A DNA stretch of 47,216 nucleotides. Origin: Myxococcota bacterium (GTDB lineage: Bacteria; Myxococcota_A; UBA9160; UBA4427). The position numbers and the translations under genes are program-made. Positions 26,181 to 34,967 of the stretch are shown one piece after another. The first letter of the stretch is position 1; every line of letters begins with the position of its first letter. The stretch covers positions 1 through 47,216 of the forward strand of contig JASMLK010000088.1 in the NCBI GenBank assembly GCA_030748735.1, read 5' to 3'. The notes beneath the pieces were generated by a model, which was given only the letters and a program-made list of their open reading frames with translations, did no database searches and had not been told where the DNA came from.

Positions 26181-26495
26181 ATGCGCCTGGAATTCAAGCT
26201 CGAAATCGACGACATCGACGTACCGCGTTTTTCGGTCGAGGCCGTCGAGGGCATCGGCAAGATCTTTACCCTCGCTACCCTCGTGTTGAACGTGCTCGAA
26301 AATCGCAAGGCCGTCGAGATCGTCTTCCACGGGCTCAATCCGGAAGATCCAACGCGCAAGATCGAGGGCTTCAAGGAAATCATGGAAAGCTCGCCGACCG
26401 CGCGAAAGGTCGAGTACGAAGGTGGTGAAACTTCGCGCGTGCCGGGCTCTTCGAGCTATTTCCAGTGGCTCACGATTCGACGAAACGCCGGCTGA
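26181..26495 (+). CDS. Small conserved-looking hypothetical protein (104 aa)
   Basis: GGAG lies 7 bp before ATG 26181. The product is a compact alpha/beta protein without signal or membrane segment; it begins MRLEFKLEIDDIDVPRFSVE and has an acidic middle. I do not recognise the family. It ends 26 bp inside the 3' end of the opposing kinase-like gene (convergent overlap). The repeated palindromes upstream suggest specific control. Confidence 0.65.
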   Translation: MRLEFKLEIDDIDVPRFSVEAVEGIGKIFTLATLVLNVLENRKAVEIVFHGLNPEDPTRKIEGFKEIMESSPTARKVEYEGGETSRVPGSSSYFQWLTIRRNAG

Positions 26496-28050
26496 GGTCG
26501 CAGCCAACGCCCTGCCAGCGTTGCCGCCGCGCGAGGCTGCGCCGGACGATCTCGCCGACCGCGCGCGCGTTGCCGCGGTCGAAGGGCAGGGCGACGAGGT
26601 AGCGGTCGAGCAGATCGCAGCGCTTCGTCGTGGGTAGCACCTCGTCGGCCACGCTCGCGTTGAGTTCGCAGAGCATCTTGATGCGATGACGGTCGTAGAG
26701 GCATTCGAGAAAGCGCACGCTTTCGAGGTCGATCAAGGTTGGGCGCCCCTCGACGAAATGGATGTGCACGGCCTGTAGATCGCCGTGCACGGTTTCGGCC
26801 CGGTGTAGTCGTCGCAGCAGGTCGAGCAGATGTTTGCCGAGTTCGGCTTCTTTGGCGTCTTCGGGTGTGAGGCTCGCGACGCTCGGTGCATCGCCGAGGT
26901 CTTCCAGGATCACCCAGGAACCCACCGGTACGCCACGATCGAAGCGTTCTCCGTAGGCGAGCGGCTGTGCGGCGCCGATGCCGCGCAGGCGAAGGCCGTG
27001 ACCCGCAAGCCATGCGCGTTGCCCCGGTGAACCGCGAAACAGGTCGGCGAGTCGTTTGCGCGCGCTCGTTTTTACCACCTCTTTCACGATCGCGGTGCCG
27101 TCGCCGAATTCGACCCGGGTCACGTTCGATCGGTGGTCGCACTTGAGTCGGGCGGGCCCGCCCGTGGCGACGATGTCGCGATGCGCGGCGAGCATGGCGT
27201 CGATCGCTTCTTCGCTGACGGTTTCGAGACGCATCCCGCTGCCTTCGCGGCTTCGCAAGCGCGCAAAGCCCTCGCCTTCGCGCAGCGTTCGTCGCGTGCG
27301 TCCGTGGTAGTAGTCGACTGCGCGACGGTGGCTGGCGCGGCCGACTTCGCGCAGGAGTTCGCGTTCGGAAGCCACGCGAAACGGGCCGAGCCCGAGCGCG
27401 GCGATGCGAAAGCGCAGACGGGCGGCAACCGAAACGCCCGCGTGGTGAAGCGAAAAGTCCATGAACGAAACGTCCTGGACCCGGTCGCTCGTGTGCTTGA
27501 AGGGAACGACGCGTTGCAGGTCGACCAGCCACATTTCTTTTGCCGAAACCAACACGTTGCCCACGTGGAGGTCGCTGTGGCTGAGCCCCGTCTTGTGAAG
27601 CTCGTGAATGAGCTCGCCCAGCTCGCGCATGCGGCGGCGCTTTTCGAACGGGTAACCCGAAAGCCGCTGTTGCAGCGGCGCCGCGCCCTCGATGAAGCGC
27701 ATCACGATCCAGGCGCCTCCACCGGGTAGCCGCGCGAAACCGAGAGGGTCGGGAACGGGGATCCCGTTGGCGTGGAGCACCTCGTAGCTCGACCACTCGT
27801 GTTCAGCGGAAGAGCGTCCGAACCACGGGCGAATCGTGTCGATCGCGCGGGCTCCGAGGTTTTCGTGGTGCGACGCCGGAAGGTATTCCTTGACGACCAC
27901 GTTCTTGCCGAGCAGGGGGAGGTCGAGCCGGGTGATGCGGCGGTGCTTCGAGGCCGCGACGATTTCGACCGTGGAGGCCTCGGGTTTCGCCATGGCTTGT
28001 TCCACGGCGTTGTGGAGTTCGGGCGTCCCGGCGACCCAGCGAGGCTTCAT
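26470..28050 (-). CDS. Double LPS-kinase-like protein (two WaaP/Kdo-kinase domains)
   Basis: A 526-residue protein containing two kinase-like domains of the lipopolysaccharide kinase (WaaP/KdkA, RIO-like) type. Domain 1 (about 30-230): Lys54 in NVVVKEYL, catalytic loop HSDLHVGNV (D160, N165), metal-binding VDLQRV (D177). Domain 2 (about 295-520): Lys323 in TAIVKEVV, loop VHGDLQAVHI (D424), LIDLESV (D441); its Asn position is His or Val, so domain 2 may be altered. Such enzymes phosphorylate heptose or Kdo in the LPS core. ATG 28050 overlaps the stop of the WaaG-like gene, so both likely act on the same core. Confidence 0.82.
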   Translation of the reverse strand: MKPRWVAGTPELHNAVEQAMAKPEASTVEIVAASKHRRITRLDLPLLGKNVVVKEYLPASHHENLGARAIDTIRPWFGRSSAEHEWSSYEVLHANGIPVPDPLGFARLPGGGAWIVMRFIEGAAPLQQRLSGYPFEKRRRMRELGELIHELHKTGLSHSDLHVGNVLVSAKEMWLVDLQRVVPFKHTSDRVQDVSFMDFSLHHAGVSVAARLRFRIAALGLGPFRVASERELLREVGRASHRRAVDYYHGRTRRTLREGEGFARLRSREGSGMRLETVSEEAIDAMLAAHRDIVATGGPARLKCDHRSNVTRVEFGDGTAIVKEVVKTSARKRLADLFRGSPGQRAWLAGHGLRLRGIGAAQPLAYGERFDRGVPVGSWVILEDLGDAPSVASLTPEDAKEAELGKHLLDLLRRLHRAETVHGDLQAVHIHFVEGRPTLIDLESVRFLECLYDRHRIKMLCELNASVADEVLPTTKRCDLLDRYLVALPFDRGNARAVGEIVRRSLARRQRWQGVGCDLSRRFVES

Positions 28051-29153
28051 CGCTGTACCTCGGCGTAGAGGTCGCGAAGCCTTGCCACATGGCCCGACCA
28101 ATCGTGTTCGGCTGCCATCGACCTTGCGCGCGAGGCGAGGTCACTTCGGGTTTGGGGATTCGACAAGTCATTCATCGCGCGGGCGTATTCGGTGGGGTCT
28201 CCGGCGCGCTGGATCACGCGACCACAGTCTTCGAACAGCTCGCTGGCTCCGGCGTCGGCACTCACGACGACCGCACGTTCGGCTGCGGCGGCTTCGAGGC
28301 ACACGAGGCCGAAAGCGTCGTAGCGGCTCGGGAAGAGCAGACCGTCGCAAGCGGCGTAGAGCCGTTCGACGTCTTTGCGTTCAGCGAGGAATCGGACCCG
28401 GTCTTCGATCCCTCGGCGTTTCGCGAGCGCGCGCCAGGAGGCGGGGTCGTCCTTTCCGGCCACCCACAAGAGCGCACGTGAATCGGCGCACTTCGCCAGT
28501 GCGTCGAGTGCGATGTCCAGGCCCTTGCGTCGCCAACCGCTGCCGACGAACAGCCAGACCGTTTCGTCCCCCAGACCGAACTCGCAACGGACCTCGTCGC
28601 GCGCGTCTCCCTGGTTTTCGGGGGCAAATCGCGCGGTATCGACACCGCATGGAATGACGGGCAGGCGGCTTTCGTCGATTCCGTAACGCGCGGCGATCTC
28701 GCGTCTTACCTGGTGCGAGACGCACTGGCCGATCAGGTCCGGCGTTTCGAACATCTTCCGCTCGAGCGAAAGCAGCGTGCGGTGGCGCGGCGAAAGGCGC
28801 CGCCAACGCGCGCCGCGTGCGCCGTAGGTTTTTTCCATGAAGTCGGCGTGGGAACCTCCGCCCACGTGAAAGACGTCGGGACCGTAGGCCTTGCTGAATG
28901 CGTGAACGACGTCGTAGTGCTCGCGAGTGAGTTCGCGCCCCACACGGTGTGCAAAGGTCGTGACGCGGACCGGCTGCCAGAAGCGGGGCGCCCCCAGCCG
29001 ATGGACCCGCACGCCCGGGGCATCCGCCCCTTCGCGGCACAGCACGTGGACGTCGTCGCCGGCTCGGACGAGTTCGCGCGCGACGTTCCACGCGACCTGT
29101 TCACCGCCCCCCGCGGCGTTTTCGAAGCGTTCGATCACGAGCGCAACGCGCAT
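28047..29153 (-). CDS. GT4 glycosyltransferase, WaaG-like (LPS core)
   Basis: A 368-residue GT-B fold glycosyltransferase. The start is MRVALVIERFENAAGGGEQV, a typical WaaG-type N-terminus with the Gly-rich loop. The donor-binding half has VFVGSGWRRKGLDIALDAL-type sequence and the E-x7-E motif in PSRYDAFGLVCLEAAAAE. WaaG adds the first glucose to heptose II of the LPS core in E. coli; the sugar here is not known. ATG 29153 chosen by this conserved start; upstream sequence is another frame. The kinase gene follows with a 4-bp overlap, matching the waaG-waaP pairing. Confidence 0.88.
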   Translation of the reverse strand: MRVALVIERFENAAGGGEQVAWNVARELVRAGDDVHVLCREGADAPGVRVHRLGAPRFWQPVRVTTFAHRVGRELTREHYDVVHAFSKAYGPDVFHVGGGSHADFMEKTYGARGARWRRLSPRHRTLLSLERKMFETPDLIGQCVSHQVRREIAARYGIDESRLPVIPCGVDTARFAPENQGDARDEVRCEFGLGDETVWLFVGSGWRRKGLDIALDALAKCADSRALLWVAGKDDPASWRALAKRRGIEDRVRFLAERKDVERLYAACDGLLFPSRYDAFGLVCLEAAAAERAVVVSADAGASELFEDCGRVIQRAGDPTEYARAMNDLSNPQTRSDLASRARSMAAEHDWSGHVARLRDLYAEVQR

Positions 29154-29164
29154 CGCGGGGCCGC

Positions 29165-29470
29165 TCAGTCCTCGCGGCGTCGCGCGAGCAGGACGCCGCC
29201 TGCGGCCGCGAGGCCGAACGAAGCGACGTCGATGAAATTGCCGCGTCGCGCCGAACGACACGCCGGCGTCTCACACGTGCGACCGCGCCACCAGGCGAGT
29301 TGGACCTCGCGGGCGAAGCTCGACTCGTGGGGTGGGGTGGGTTCGACCTTCGGCGGGGACGAAGTTTCGGAAGCGCGCGCTGGCGCGGTCCTCAGTGCAA
29401 CCGCTGCGGCGAAGAGGACCGCGACCGCGAGGGCGGTGGTCAGGCCACCTCGTAGCCACTTGCCTCGCAT
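29165..29470 (-). CDS. Small exported protein with C-terminal membrane segment
   Basis: About 101 residues from ATG 29470 (GTG 29494 adds eight). The N-terminus is a signal-like segment ending ALRTAPARAS; a Pro-rich spacer and two Cys follow; the C-terminus is a hydrophobic stretch ASFGLAAAGGVLLA then RRRED. This hydrophobic-then-Arg ending resembles sorting tails such as PEP-CTERM, but no PEP motif is seen. It lies 11 bp before the WaaG-like gene on the same strand. Function unknown. Confidence 0.5.
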   Translation of the reverse strand: MRGKWLRGGLTTALAVAVLFAAAVALRTAPARASETSSPPKVEPTPPHESSFAREVQLAWWRGRTCETPACRSARRGNFIDVASFGLAAAGGVLLARRRED

Positions 29471-29496
29471 GGAATTCGGGATTCGCGCTTGCACTG

Positions 29497-29541
29497 AATC
29501 GCCTTTCGATCGCCTTTCGATGGCTTTTCGATCGCCTCTTC
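29497..29541. repeat. Four tandem ~11-bp repeats
   Basis: ATCGCCTTTCG, ATCGCCTTTCG, ATGGCTTTTCG, ATCGCCTCTTC in a row in the divergent spacer upstream of the 29470 start. The first two are exact. They may be a slippage repeat or clustered binding sites. Confidence 0.55.
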
Positions 29542-29789
29542 ATCGTTCGGTTCGGCCGTTCGCCCCGGACGCTGAACGAGCCTGGTAAAGAGTACCCGCG
29601 CAGCACGATCCCCGCTCCGCCGGGAACCACCGCCCCCATTGCGGTTTCGACCTGGCAATTTCGAGAATCTTGCCGTTATTATTCCGCGCCCCGGGGTACC
29701 CGGTGCGGGTGGGGTGCCGCTCCGGACGGCGCGTCGAGAACGACGCAGGCTGGTTTCCCGGCGCGAGGGTTTGGAGGAAGCGTCTTTCG

Positions 29790-30614
29790 ATGGCTGGTGT
29801 GGTGGATGGTGTGGCGATCGAGGCCGAAGGCCTCTCGAAACGATACGGCGATCTCGAGGCCGTTCGGGATCTCTCGTTCACCGTGGGCAAGGGCGAGATC
29901 GTGGGCTTCCTCGGTCCCAACGGCGCCGGCAAGACCACGACGATGCGCATGCTTACGGGCTTCTTGCCCGCGACCGACGGCAGCGCCGCGATCGCAGGGC
30001 ACGACATCTTCGCCGATCCACTGAACGCACGGCGCGCCATCGGCTACCTGCCCGAAACGCCGCCGCTCTATCCCGAGATGACGGTGCAGGCCTATCTCGA
30101 TTTCGTGGCGAAGCTCAAGGATGTCGCGCGAGGCGAACGTGCGCAGGCGGTGTCGCGGGCCCTCGACCGTTGCGGCTTGAGCGACGTGCGCCGGCGCGTG
30201 ATCGGAGACCTGTCGAAGGGCTTTCGCCAGCGGGTCGGTCTCGCGCAGGCGATCGTGCACGACCCGCCGGTGCTGATCCTCGACGAACCCACCGTCGGGC
30301 TCGACCCGATCCAGATTCGCGAGATCCGCGGCTTGATCGCCGAACTCGCGGCGCCCGACCAGGGGGCGGCGCGGCATACGGTGATTCTGTCGACCCACAT
30401 CCTGCCCGAGGTCGAAGCGATCTGTGAGCGCATCATCCTGATCAACCGCGGACGCAAGGCCCTCGATCAGCCGCTTTCCGAACTGATCGCCGGAGGGCAG
30501 AGCCTCGAAGAGGTGTTCACCCGGGCGACGTCGCTCGACGAATCACTCGACGACGCTCCTGGCCTGGCCACAGCCAGCGAAGCCGCGGCCGCGGGCGAGG
30601 AGGCCGCCCCGTGA
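29790..30614 (+). CDS. ABC transporter ATPase (GldA-like)
   Basis: A 274-residue ATPase. Walker A GPNGAGKTT (42-50), signature LSKGFRQR, Walker B LILDEPTVGLDP, switch His in LSTHIL. The KRYGDLEAVRDLSF start and EGL..LSKGF signature match the ABC-2 exporters of the GldA/NatA/drug type. ATG 29790 follows GGAGGAAG at 9-bp distance. It leads an operon with GldF-, GldG-like and DUF4340 genes. In Bacteroidetes GldAFG is tied to gliding; in other phyla the same set has unknown cargo, so gliding should not be assumed. Confidence 0.92.
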   Translation: MAGVVDGVAIEAEGLSKRYGDLEAVRDLSFTVGKGEIVGFLGPNGAGKTTTMRMLTGFLPATDGSAAIAGHDIFADPLNARRAIGYLPETPPLYPEMTVQAYLDFVAKLKDVARGERAQAVSRALDRCGLSDVRRRVIGDLSKGFRQRVGLAQAIVHDPPVLILDEPTVGLDPIQIREIRGLIAELAAPDQGAARHTVILSTHILPEVEAICERIILINRGRKALDQPLSELIAGGQSLEEVFTRATSLDESLDDAPGLATASEAAAAGEEAAP

Positions 30615-31411
30615 ATCACACATTGGCCATCGCGGGCCGCGAACTCGGTTCCCTCTTCGTTTCGCCCGTGGCGTACGTCGTGCTCACGCTCTGGAGCGTG
30701 CTCGCCGGCACCTTCTTCCTTTCGAGTCTGATCGGCTTCGACACGCAGATCGCGCAGGCGAGCCAGTACGGCGCGCAGGAATTCCTGGCGCAGATGAACC
30801 TCAACGATCACCTCATCACGCCCTTCTTCGGCTCGATGTGGATCGTGCTCTTGTTCCTCGTGCCCGCGGTCACGATGGGCCTCTTCGCGAACGAAAAGGC
30901 GAACGGCACCGACGAGCTTCTGTATACGTCGCCGATTCGGGTGTGGGAAATCGTGATTGGCAAGTTCCTCGCGGGTTTTGCCTTCGTGGGCATCATGACG
31001 CTGATCGTGGCGTTCTTTCCCGCCATCTTGTTCATCTACGGCGAGCCCGAAGTCGGCAAGACGGCCGCGGGGCTGCTCGGGCTGCTGCTCGTCAGCATGT
31101 CGTACGTCGGCGTTGGTGCGCTCGCGTCATCGCTCACGCGAAACCAACTGATCGCGTTCGTGATCACCATGGTGTCGCTGCTGGTCATCGGCTTGATGCT
31201 CCCCTTCATCGTGGAAGTGGGTCTCGGAGGTGATTCTGGCGGCGGTGGCATCGGGATCGGTCCGACGATGCGATACATCTCGACCGGGACGCACTTCGAG
31301 ACCTTGATGAGTGGCGTCGTCGATACGGCCGATCTCGCCTACTTCGCGATCGTGATCGGCGTCTGCATGGTGATCTCGAAGTCGGCCCTCGAAAGCGTGA
31401 GGTGGCGCTGA
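30611..31411 (+). CDS. ABC-2 type permease (GldF-like)
   Basis: A 266-residue inner-membrane protein with about six hydrophobic helices. GRELGSLFVSPVAYVVLTLW at the N-terminus and the ANEKANGTDELLYTSPIRVWEIVIGKFLAG block are typical of GldF/NosY ABC-2 permeases. The GTG start overlaps the ATPase stop by 4 bp. Confidence 0.92.
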   Translation: MNHTLAIAGRELGSLFVSPVAYVVLTLWSVLAGTFFLSSLIGFDTQIAQASQYGAQEFLAQMNLNDHLITPFFGSMWIVLLFLVPAVTMGLFANEKANGTDELLYTSPIRVWEIVIGKFLAGFAFVGIMTLIVAFFPAILFIYGEPEVGKTAAGLLGLLLVSMSYVGVGALASSLTRNQLIAFVITMVSLLVIGLMLPFIVEVGLGGDSGGGGIGIGPTMRYISTGTHFETLMSGVVDTADLAYFAIVIGVCMVISKSALESVRWR

Positions 31412-31412
31412 G

Positions 31413-32984
31413 ATGACGGGCATAGCAGCGCTGCTCGGTGCACTCGGTGCGGTGGCCTTCGGGTTCGGGATCTTGTCGGCGATTCTGGCCTTGATCCAAC
31501 CGGCGGCCGATTTCACTCCAGTCCTCCTCAACCTCGTGGTTGGCGCGATGCTGATCGGCGGGGCGACGCTCTCGAGCCTCGATTCCCTGCGCGAGCGCAT
31601 GGCGTCGGGCGAAGCGAAACGCGTGGGCAAGTACGGTGCGAGTGCGCTCTTCGGGACGCTCTTCGCGATCGCCATCCTCGCCATGCTGGCCTTCCTTTCC
31701 ACGCGCTACAGCATGCGCTTCGATTGGACCGAGGCGAAGATCAATACCCTTTCCGAGCAGACCCTCGGCTTGCTCGAGCGTCTCGACAGCGATGTGGAAG
31801 TCACGGCCTTCTTCAATGCGGCCGACGCGCCCCCGATTCGCGACCTGCTCGATCGCTACGCCCACGAGAGTGAGCGCGTGTCCCTGCTCTTCGCGGACCC
31901 GAATCACCGCCCGGACCTCGTCGACGCGTTCGGGATCGGCGACGAAGACCTCGCGCGCGGCCTCGTGCGTATCTCGATGGGAGAAGCCCACTTCGACCTC
32001 GCTGAGTTCAGCGAAAGTGAGATCACCAACGCACTCCTGCGTCTCACCCACGGTGAGGGGCGGAAGATCTACTTCCTCGAAAACCACAACGAGCGCACCT
32101 TCGAGGGCGAGCGCGGCAACAGCGGCGCGGGCTACTCGCAAGCCGTGGCCGCGCTTCGCAACGAAACCTACGAAGTCGAAACGCTCTTTCTCGCTTCGAC
32201 GGGCGCAGTGCCGGACGACGCCGACCTCGTGGTCGTGGCAGGCCCCACACGACCGTTGGTCGAGGTCGAACATGCGGCCCTCGATGCCTATGTGAACGCG
32301 GGCGGAGCGGTCATGGTGCTCATCGACCCGCGCGCGAATAGCGATATCACCGCAGACGTGCGCGGCTGGGGCATCGAAGTCGGCGAAGACGTCGTGTTCG
32401 ACGCGCGCCTCGCGCTCTTCGGCCAGGCGACGTCGCCGTTCTCGGGTGGCTTCGCCGCGCACCCCATCACCGAGAAGCTGCGCGACACGGTGCTCTTCCA
32501 CATGGCGCGCAGCGTCGTGCCCGCCGAGGGGAGCGCGTTCATCGAATCGATCGTGTTCACGGGCGAGGAATCGTGGGCCGAGCGCAACCTCGAAGACTGG
32601 GCGGCCACCGGCGAAGCACGCTACGACGCCGACGATCTGCTCGGTCCCGTGTCGCTGATGATCGCGGGTGAGCGAAGCCCGGCGACCGATGACGCCGACG
32701 CGTCGAACGAGGCGCGGATCGTCGTCGTGGGCGATTCGGACTTCGCGAGCAACGAGTTGATCGGTAACTACCAGAACCGTGATCTCTTCGTGAACGCCGT
32801 GAACTGGCTCGTCGACGACACCGACCAGATCTCGATCCGTCCGCCCGTGTCTCGCGCCTCACGTTTCCAGATGACGGGCGACACCTTCCCGCGCATCCAA
32901 TTGCTGTCGCTCTTCGTCGTGCCCGAGTTGATTGCCGCAACCGGCGTGTTCGCCTGGTGGATGCGGCGCAAGCGCCAGGGGTAG
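31413..32984 (+). CDS. GldG-like ABC transporter auxiliary protein
   Basis: A 523-residue protein with several N-terminal membrane helices, a long soluble GldG/ABC_transp_aux domain and a C-terminal helix ending WWMRRKRQG. The soluble part has the usual KINTLSEQTLGLLERLD segment, YFLENHNERTFEGE (the position of the family's GHGE-like turn), and the VVAGPTRPLVEVEHAALDAYVNAGG region. It begins 1 bp after the permease gene. It probably forms a periplasmic lid or partner for the ATPase and permease. Confidence 0.88.
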   Translation: MTGIAALLGALGAVAFGFGILSAILALIQPAADFTPVLLNLVVGAMLIGGATLSSLDSLRERMASGEAKRVGKYGASALFGTLFAIAILAMLAFLSTRYSMRFDWTEAKINTLSEQTLGLLERLDSDVEVTAFFNAADAPPIRDLLDRYAHESERVSLLFADPNHRPDLVDAFGIGDEDLARGLVRISMGEAHFDLAEFSESEITNALLRLTHGEGRKIYFLENHNERTFEGERGNSGAGYSQAVAALRNETYEVETLFLASTGAVPDDADLVVVAGPTRPLVEVEHAALDAYVNAGGAVMVLIDPRANSDITADVRGWGIEVGEDVVFDARLALFGQATSPFSGGFAAHPITEKLRDTVLFHMARSVVPAEGSAFIESIVFTGEESWAERNLEDWAATGEARYDADDLLGPVSLMIAGERSPATDDADASNEARIVVVGDSDFASNELIGNYQNRDLFVNAVNWLVDDTDQISIRPPVSRASRFQMTGDTFPRIQLLSLFVVPELIAATGVFAWWMRRKRQG

Positions 32985-32990
32985 TTCGCC

Positions 32991-34460
32991 ATGCAACCGC
33001 GCAATGCCGCCATCTTGTTCCTCGTGGCCGCGGCGCTGGGCGCCTTCGTGTATCTCTACGAGATCCGAGGCGAGGCGTCGCGTGAGAGCGACGAACGCTC
33101 GAGCCGGCGCATGTTCGCCGGCGTCGAAGCCGACGCGATCGGGTTCCTCGCGTTTCGCACACGTGGCGACCAGGCCTTCGAAGCCGTGCGCCAGGACGCG
33201 AGCTGGTTGATCCAGTCGCCGCTCGCTTTCGCGGGGGACGACGTCAGCCTCGATGCCATGGCGAGCACCCTCGCCAACCTCGAAACCGAGGCGAGTATCG
33301 AAGACCCGGGCGCACCGGAGATCTACGGTCTCGGCGCTGCCGCGCGCTGGATTCGCTTTCGCGTCGGGAGCCAGACGCACTCCCTCGGCATCGGTTCCGA
33401 CACCCCGGTCGGGGGCAACGTCTACGTCGCCAAGGAAGGGGCGAACGAGATCTACACCGTTCCTTCCTTTCGCGTGAGTTCGTTCGATCGCGAATTCTCG
33501 GATCTGCGGGACAAGCGCGTCTTCGACTTCGATCGAACGCGCGTCGATCGCGTCGTGATGGGCTGGCGGGGGGGCAGCGTGACCCTCGTGCGCGAGACCG
33601 CGGGTGCGGAGACGGGAGGGGGGTGGCGAGTGGCCCATCCCAGTCACGCAGAAGGCCCGGCCGACGAAGCGACGATCGACGGCCTGCTGAGCGCTCTCGC
33701 CTTCTTGCGCGCAGACGACTTCGTCGACGATCCGACGCCCGCAATCGAGGACGAAGCCTTCTTGACCGTGCGACTCGGGCTCGCCCCGGTGGAAGGCGAT
33801 CCGCTCGAAATCGGGCTGCGGGCGGTGAACGACCCCGCTGGCGACGACTTCCTCGTGCGAAGCAGGGAGGGGACATCGCTGTTCAAGGTCGCGCGCGGGC
33901 GCCTGGTCGAAATGCCTCGTGAAGTCTTTGCGTATCGCTTCAAGCAGATCAGCGACTTCGAGGTTTCCGATGCGCAGGCCTTCAGCCTGGAGTTCGCAGC
34001 GGCTTCCGAGACGAGGTCCGTCGAACCGGAGCGCGTGCGGGTCGAACGCGTGGCCCAGGGCTGGAAGGCGAGCGGGGCGAACTGGCGTCCCGGCAAGGCG
34101 GGCGGACTCATCGCCGAACTTGCCCGCCTCGAGGCCACTTCGGTCGTGGCCGAAGTCGGTGGGACCGTCGATCTCGCTTCGCTCGGGCTGCAGCCGCCGC
34201 GCGTGATCCTGCGCGCCTTCGGAAAGGCCGAAGCCGACAGCGCCGACGGGGCTCCGCTGCTCGCCGAAGTCGAATTGGGCCGGAGTGACGAGGGCGTCGG
34301 AATCGTGGCGCGCGCCCGCGGGCAACAGGTGATCTACCGCATCGACGAGGATCTCGCGGATGCGATCCCCCTCGACCTCGAGCGCTATGAGGCGAAGTTC
34401 CTCGCGCCTGCAGCGGCTGGCGCAAGCGACGGTCCGACCGGGGTTCCGCCGGTACCGTAG
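32991..34460 (+). CDS. DUF4340 protein, partner of Gld-type ABC exporter
   Basis: A 489-residue protein with a single N-terminal membrane anchor (about 5-20) and a long beta-rich extracytoplasmic part containing DUF4340 repeats: the WLIQSPLAFAGDD, YGLGAAARWIRFRVGSQTHSLGIGSDTPVGGNVYV and RVFDFDRTRVDRVVM segments are typical. DUF4340 genes commonly sit directly after gldG-like genes and are thought to belong to the same complex. It starts 6 bp after that gene. Confidence 0.88.
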   Translation: MQPRNAAILFLVAAALGAFVYLYEIRGEASRESDERSSRRMFAGVEADAIGFLAFRTRGDQAFEAVRQDASWLIQSPLAFAGDDVSLDAMASTLANLETEASIEDPGAPEIYGLGAAARWIRFRVGSQTHSLGIGSDTPVGGNVYVAKEGANEIYTVPSFRVSSFDREFSDLRDKRVFDFDRTRVDRVVMGWRGGSVTLVRETAGAETGGGWRVAHPSHAEGPADEATIDGLLSALAFLRADDFVDDPTPAIEDEAFLTVRLGLAPVEGDPLEIGLRAVNDPAGDDFLVRSREGTSLFKVARGRLVEMPREVFAYRFKQISDFEVSDAQAFSLEFAAASETRSVEPERVRVERVAQGWKASGANWRPGKAGGLIAELARLEATSVVAEVGGTVDLASLGLQPPRVILRAFGKAEADSADGAPLLAEVELGRSDEGVGIVARARGQQVIYRIDEDLADAIPLDLERYEAKFLAPAAAGASDGPTGVPPVP

Positions 34461-34464
34461 TGGT

Positions 34465-34570
34465 TCAGAACTCGAGCTTGAGCTTGCCGTAGAACGTGCG
34501 CGGGATGTTGTTGCTCGTCACGAAGAATACCGAGTTCCACTCGGCGTGCTCAGCGTCGAAGAGCGAAGGG
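34465..34570 (-). pseudogene. Remnant C-terminus of a TonB-dependent receptor-like barrel
   Basis: Read on the minus strand, the last codons before TGA 34467-34465 give WNSVFFVTSNNIPRTFYGKLKLEF-like sequence: the PRTFYG motif and a final aromatic residue are typical of the last strand of TonB-dependent receptors. Upstream on the strand the homology stops at once, with no plausible start or barrel, so it is a stump. Confidence 0.5.
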
Positions 34571-34600
34571 ACGCGGGACTGGAACGACGAACTACAACGC

Positions 34601-34768
34601 ACGATCGGTCTCGGCGTTGCGGGCAACTTTGCCGGGCACCTCGAGCAGGTCGGCGAAGCGAGCAACTTCAAGGACCTGAAGATCGCGGATGCGAATGCGC
34701 CGAAGGGCGTGTTTCCGTTCTACGTGCCGGCGACGGGCGAGCACTTCTTGCACTGCATGCCGGTTTCT
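34601..34768 (+). pseudogene. N-terminal fragment of a DUF5718-like protein
   Basis: The plus frame gives TIGLGVAGNFAGHLEQVGEA, then NAPKGVFPFYVPATGEHFLH, which matches the start of DUF5718-type proteins as I remember them. Homology begins without a start codon of its own and ends around residue MPVS; the frame then reads into unrelated sequence to 34918. It is a truncated relic. Confidence 0.5.
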
Positions 34769-34769
34769 C

Positions 34770-34960
34770 CGCCTCGTCGGAGGGCGCTGGCCGCGGAACC
34801 AACGCGAGCAGTACACCCGGTGTCCCGACCCGACTGGCGCCTGTGGGTCCATCACGACCTGGTCGCGTGCGAGCCCGTGCTCTTCGACCAGGAGTGTTTC
34901 GATCCGTGTGGCGCGTGAACGGGCCAGTGCGTCGAGGTCCGTGGCCTTTGGATCCCCATT
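34770..34960 (-). pseudogene. Possible gene fragment, minus strand
   Basis: A protein-like stretch reads ATDLDALARSRATRIETLL then LLVEEHGLARDQVVMDPQAP, the pattern of the C-terminal end of OmpA/AsmA-like (DUF748-type) proteins. It then needs a change of frame to continue as PGVLLALVPRPAPSDEAEKP. This suggests a decayed fragment, but the match is short. Confidence 0.25.
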
Positions 34961-34967
34961 TCGGGGC

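Noticed and set aside
29497..29541. CRISPR array
   Set aside because: Repeats are only 11 bp, imperfect and without spacers; no cas genes in the window.
29790..34460. Gliding motility locus
   Set aside because: GldA/F/G-like genes are present but none of the other gliding genes; this set occurs in many non-gliding bacteria.
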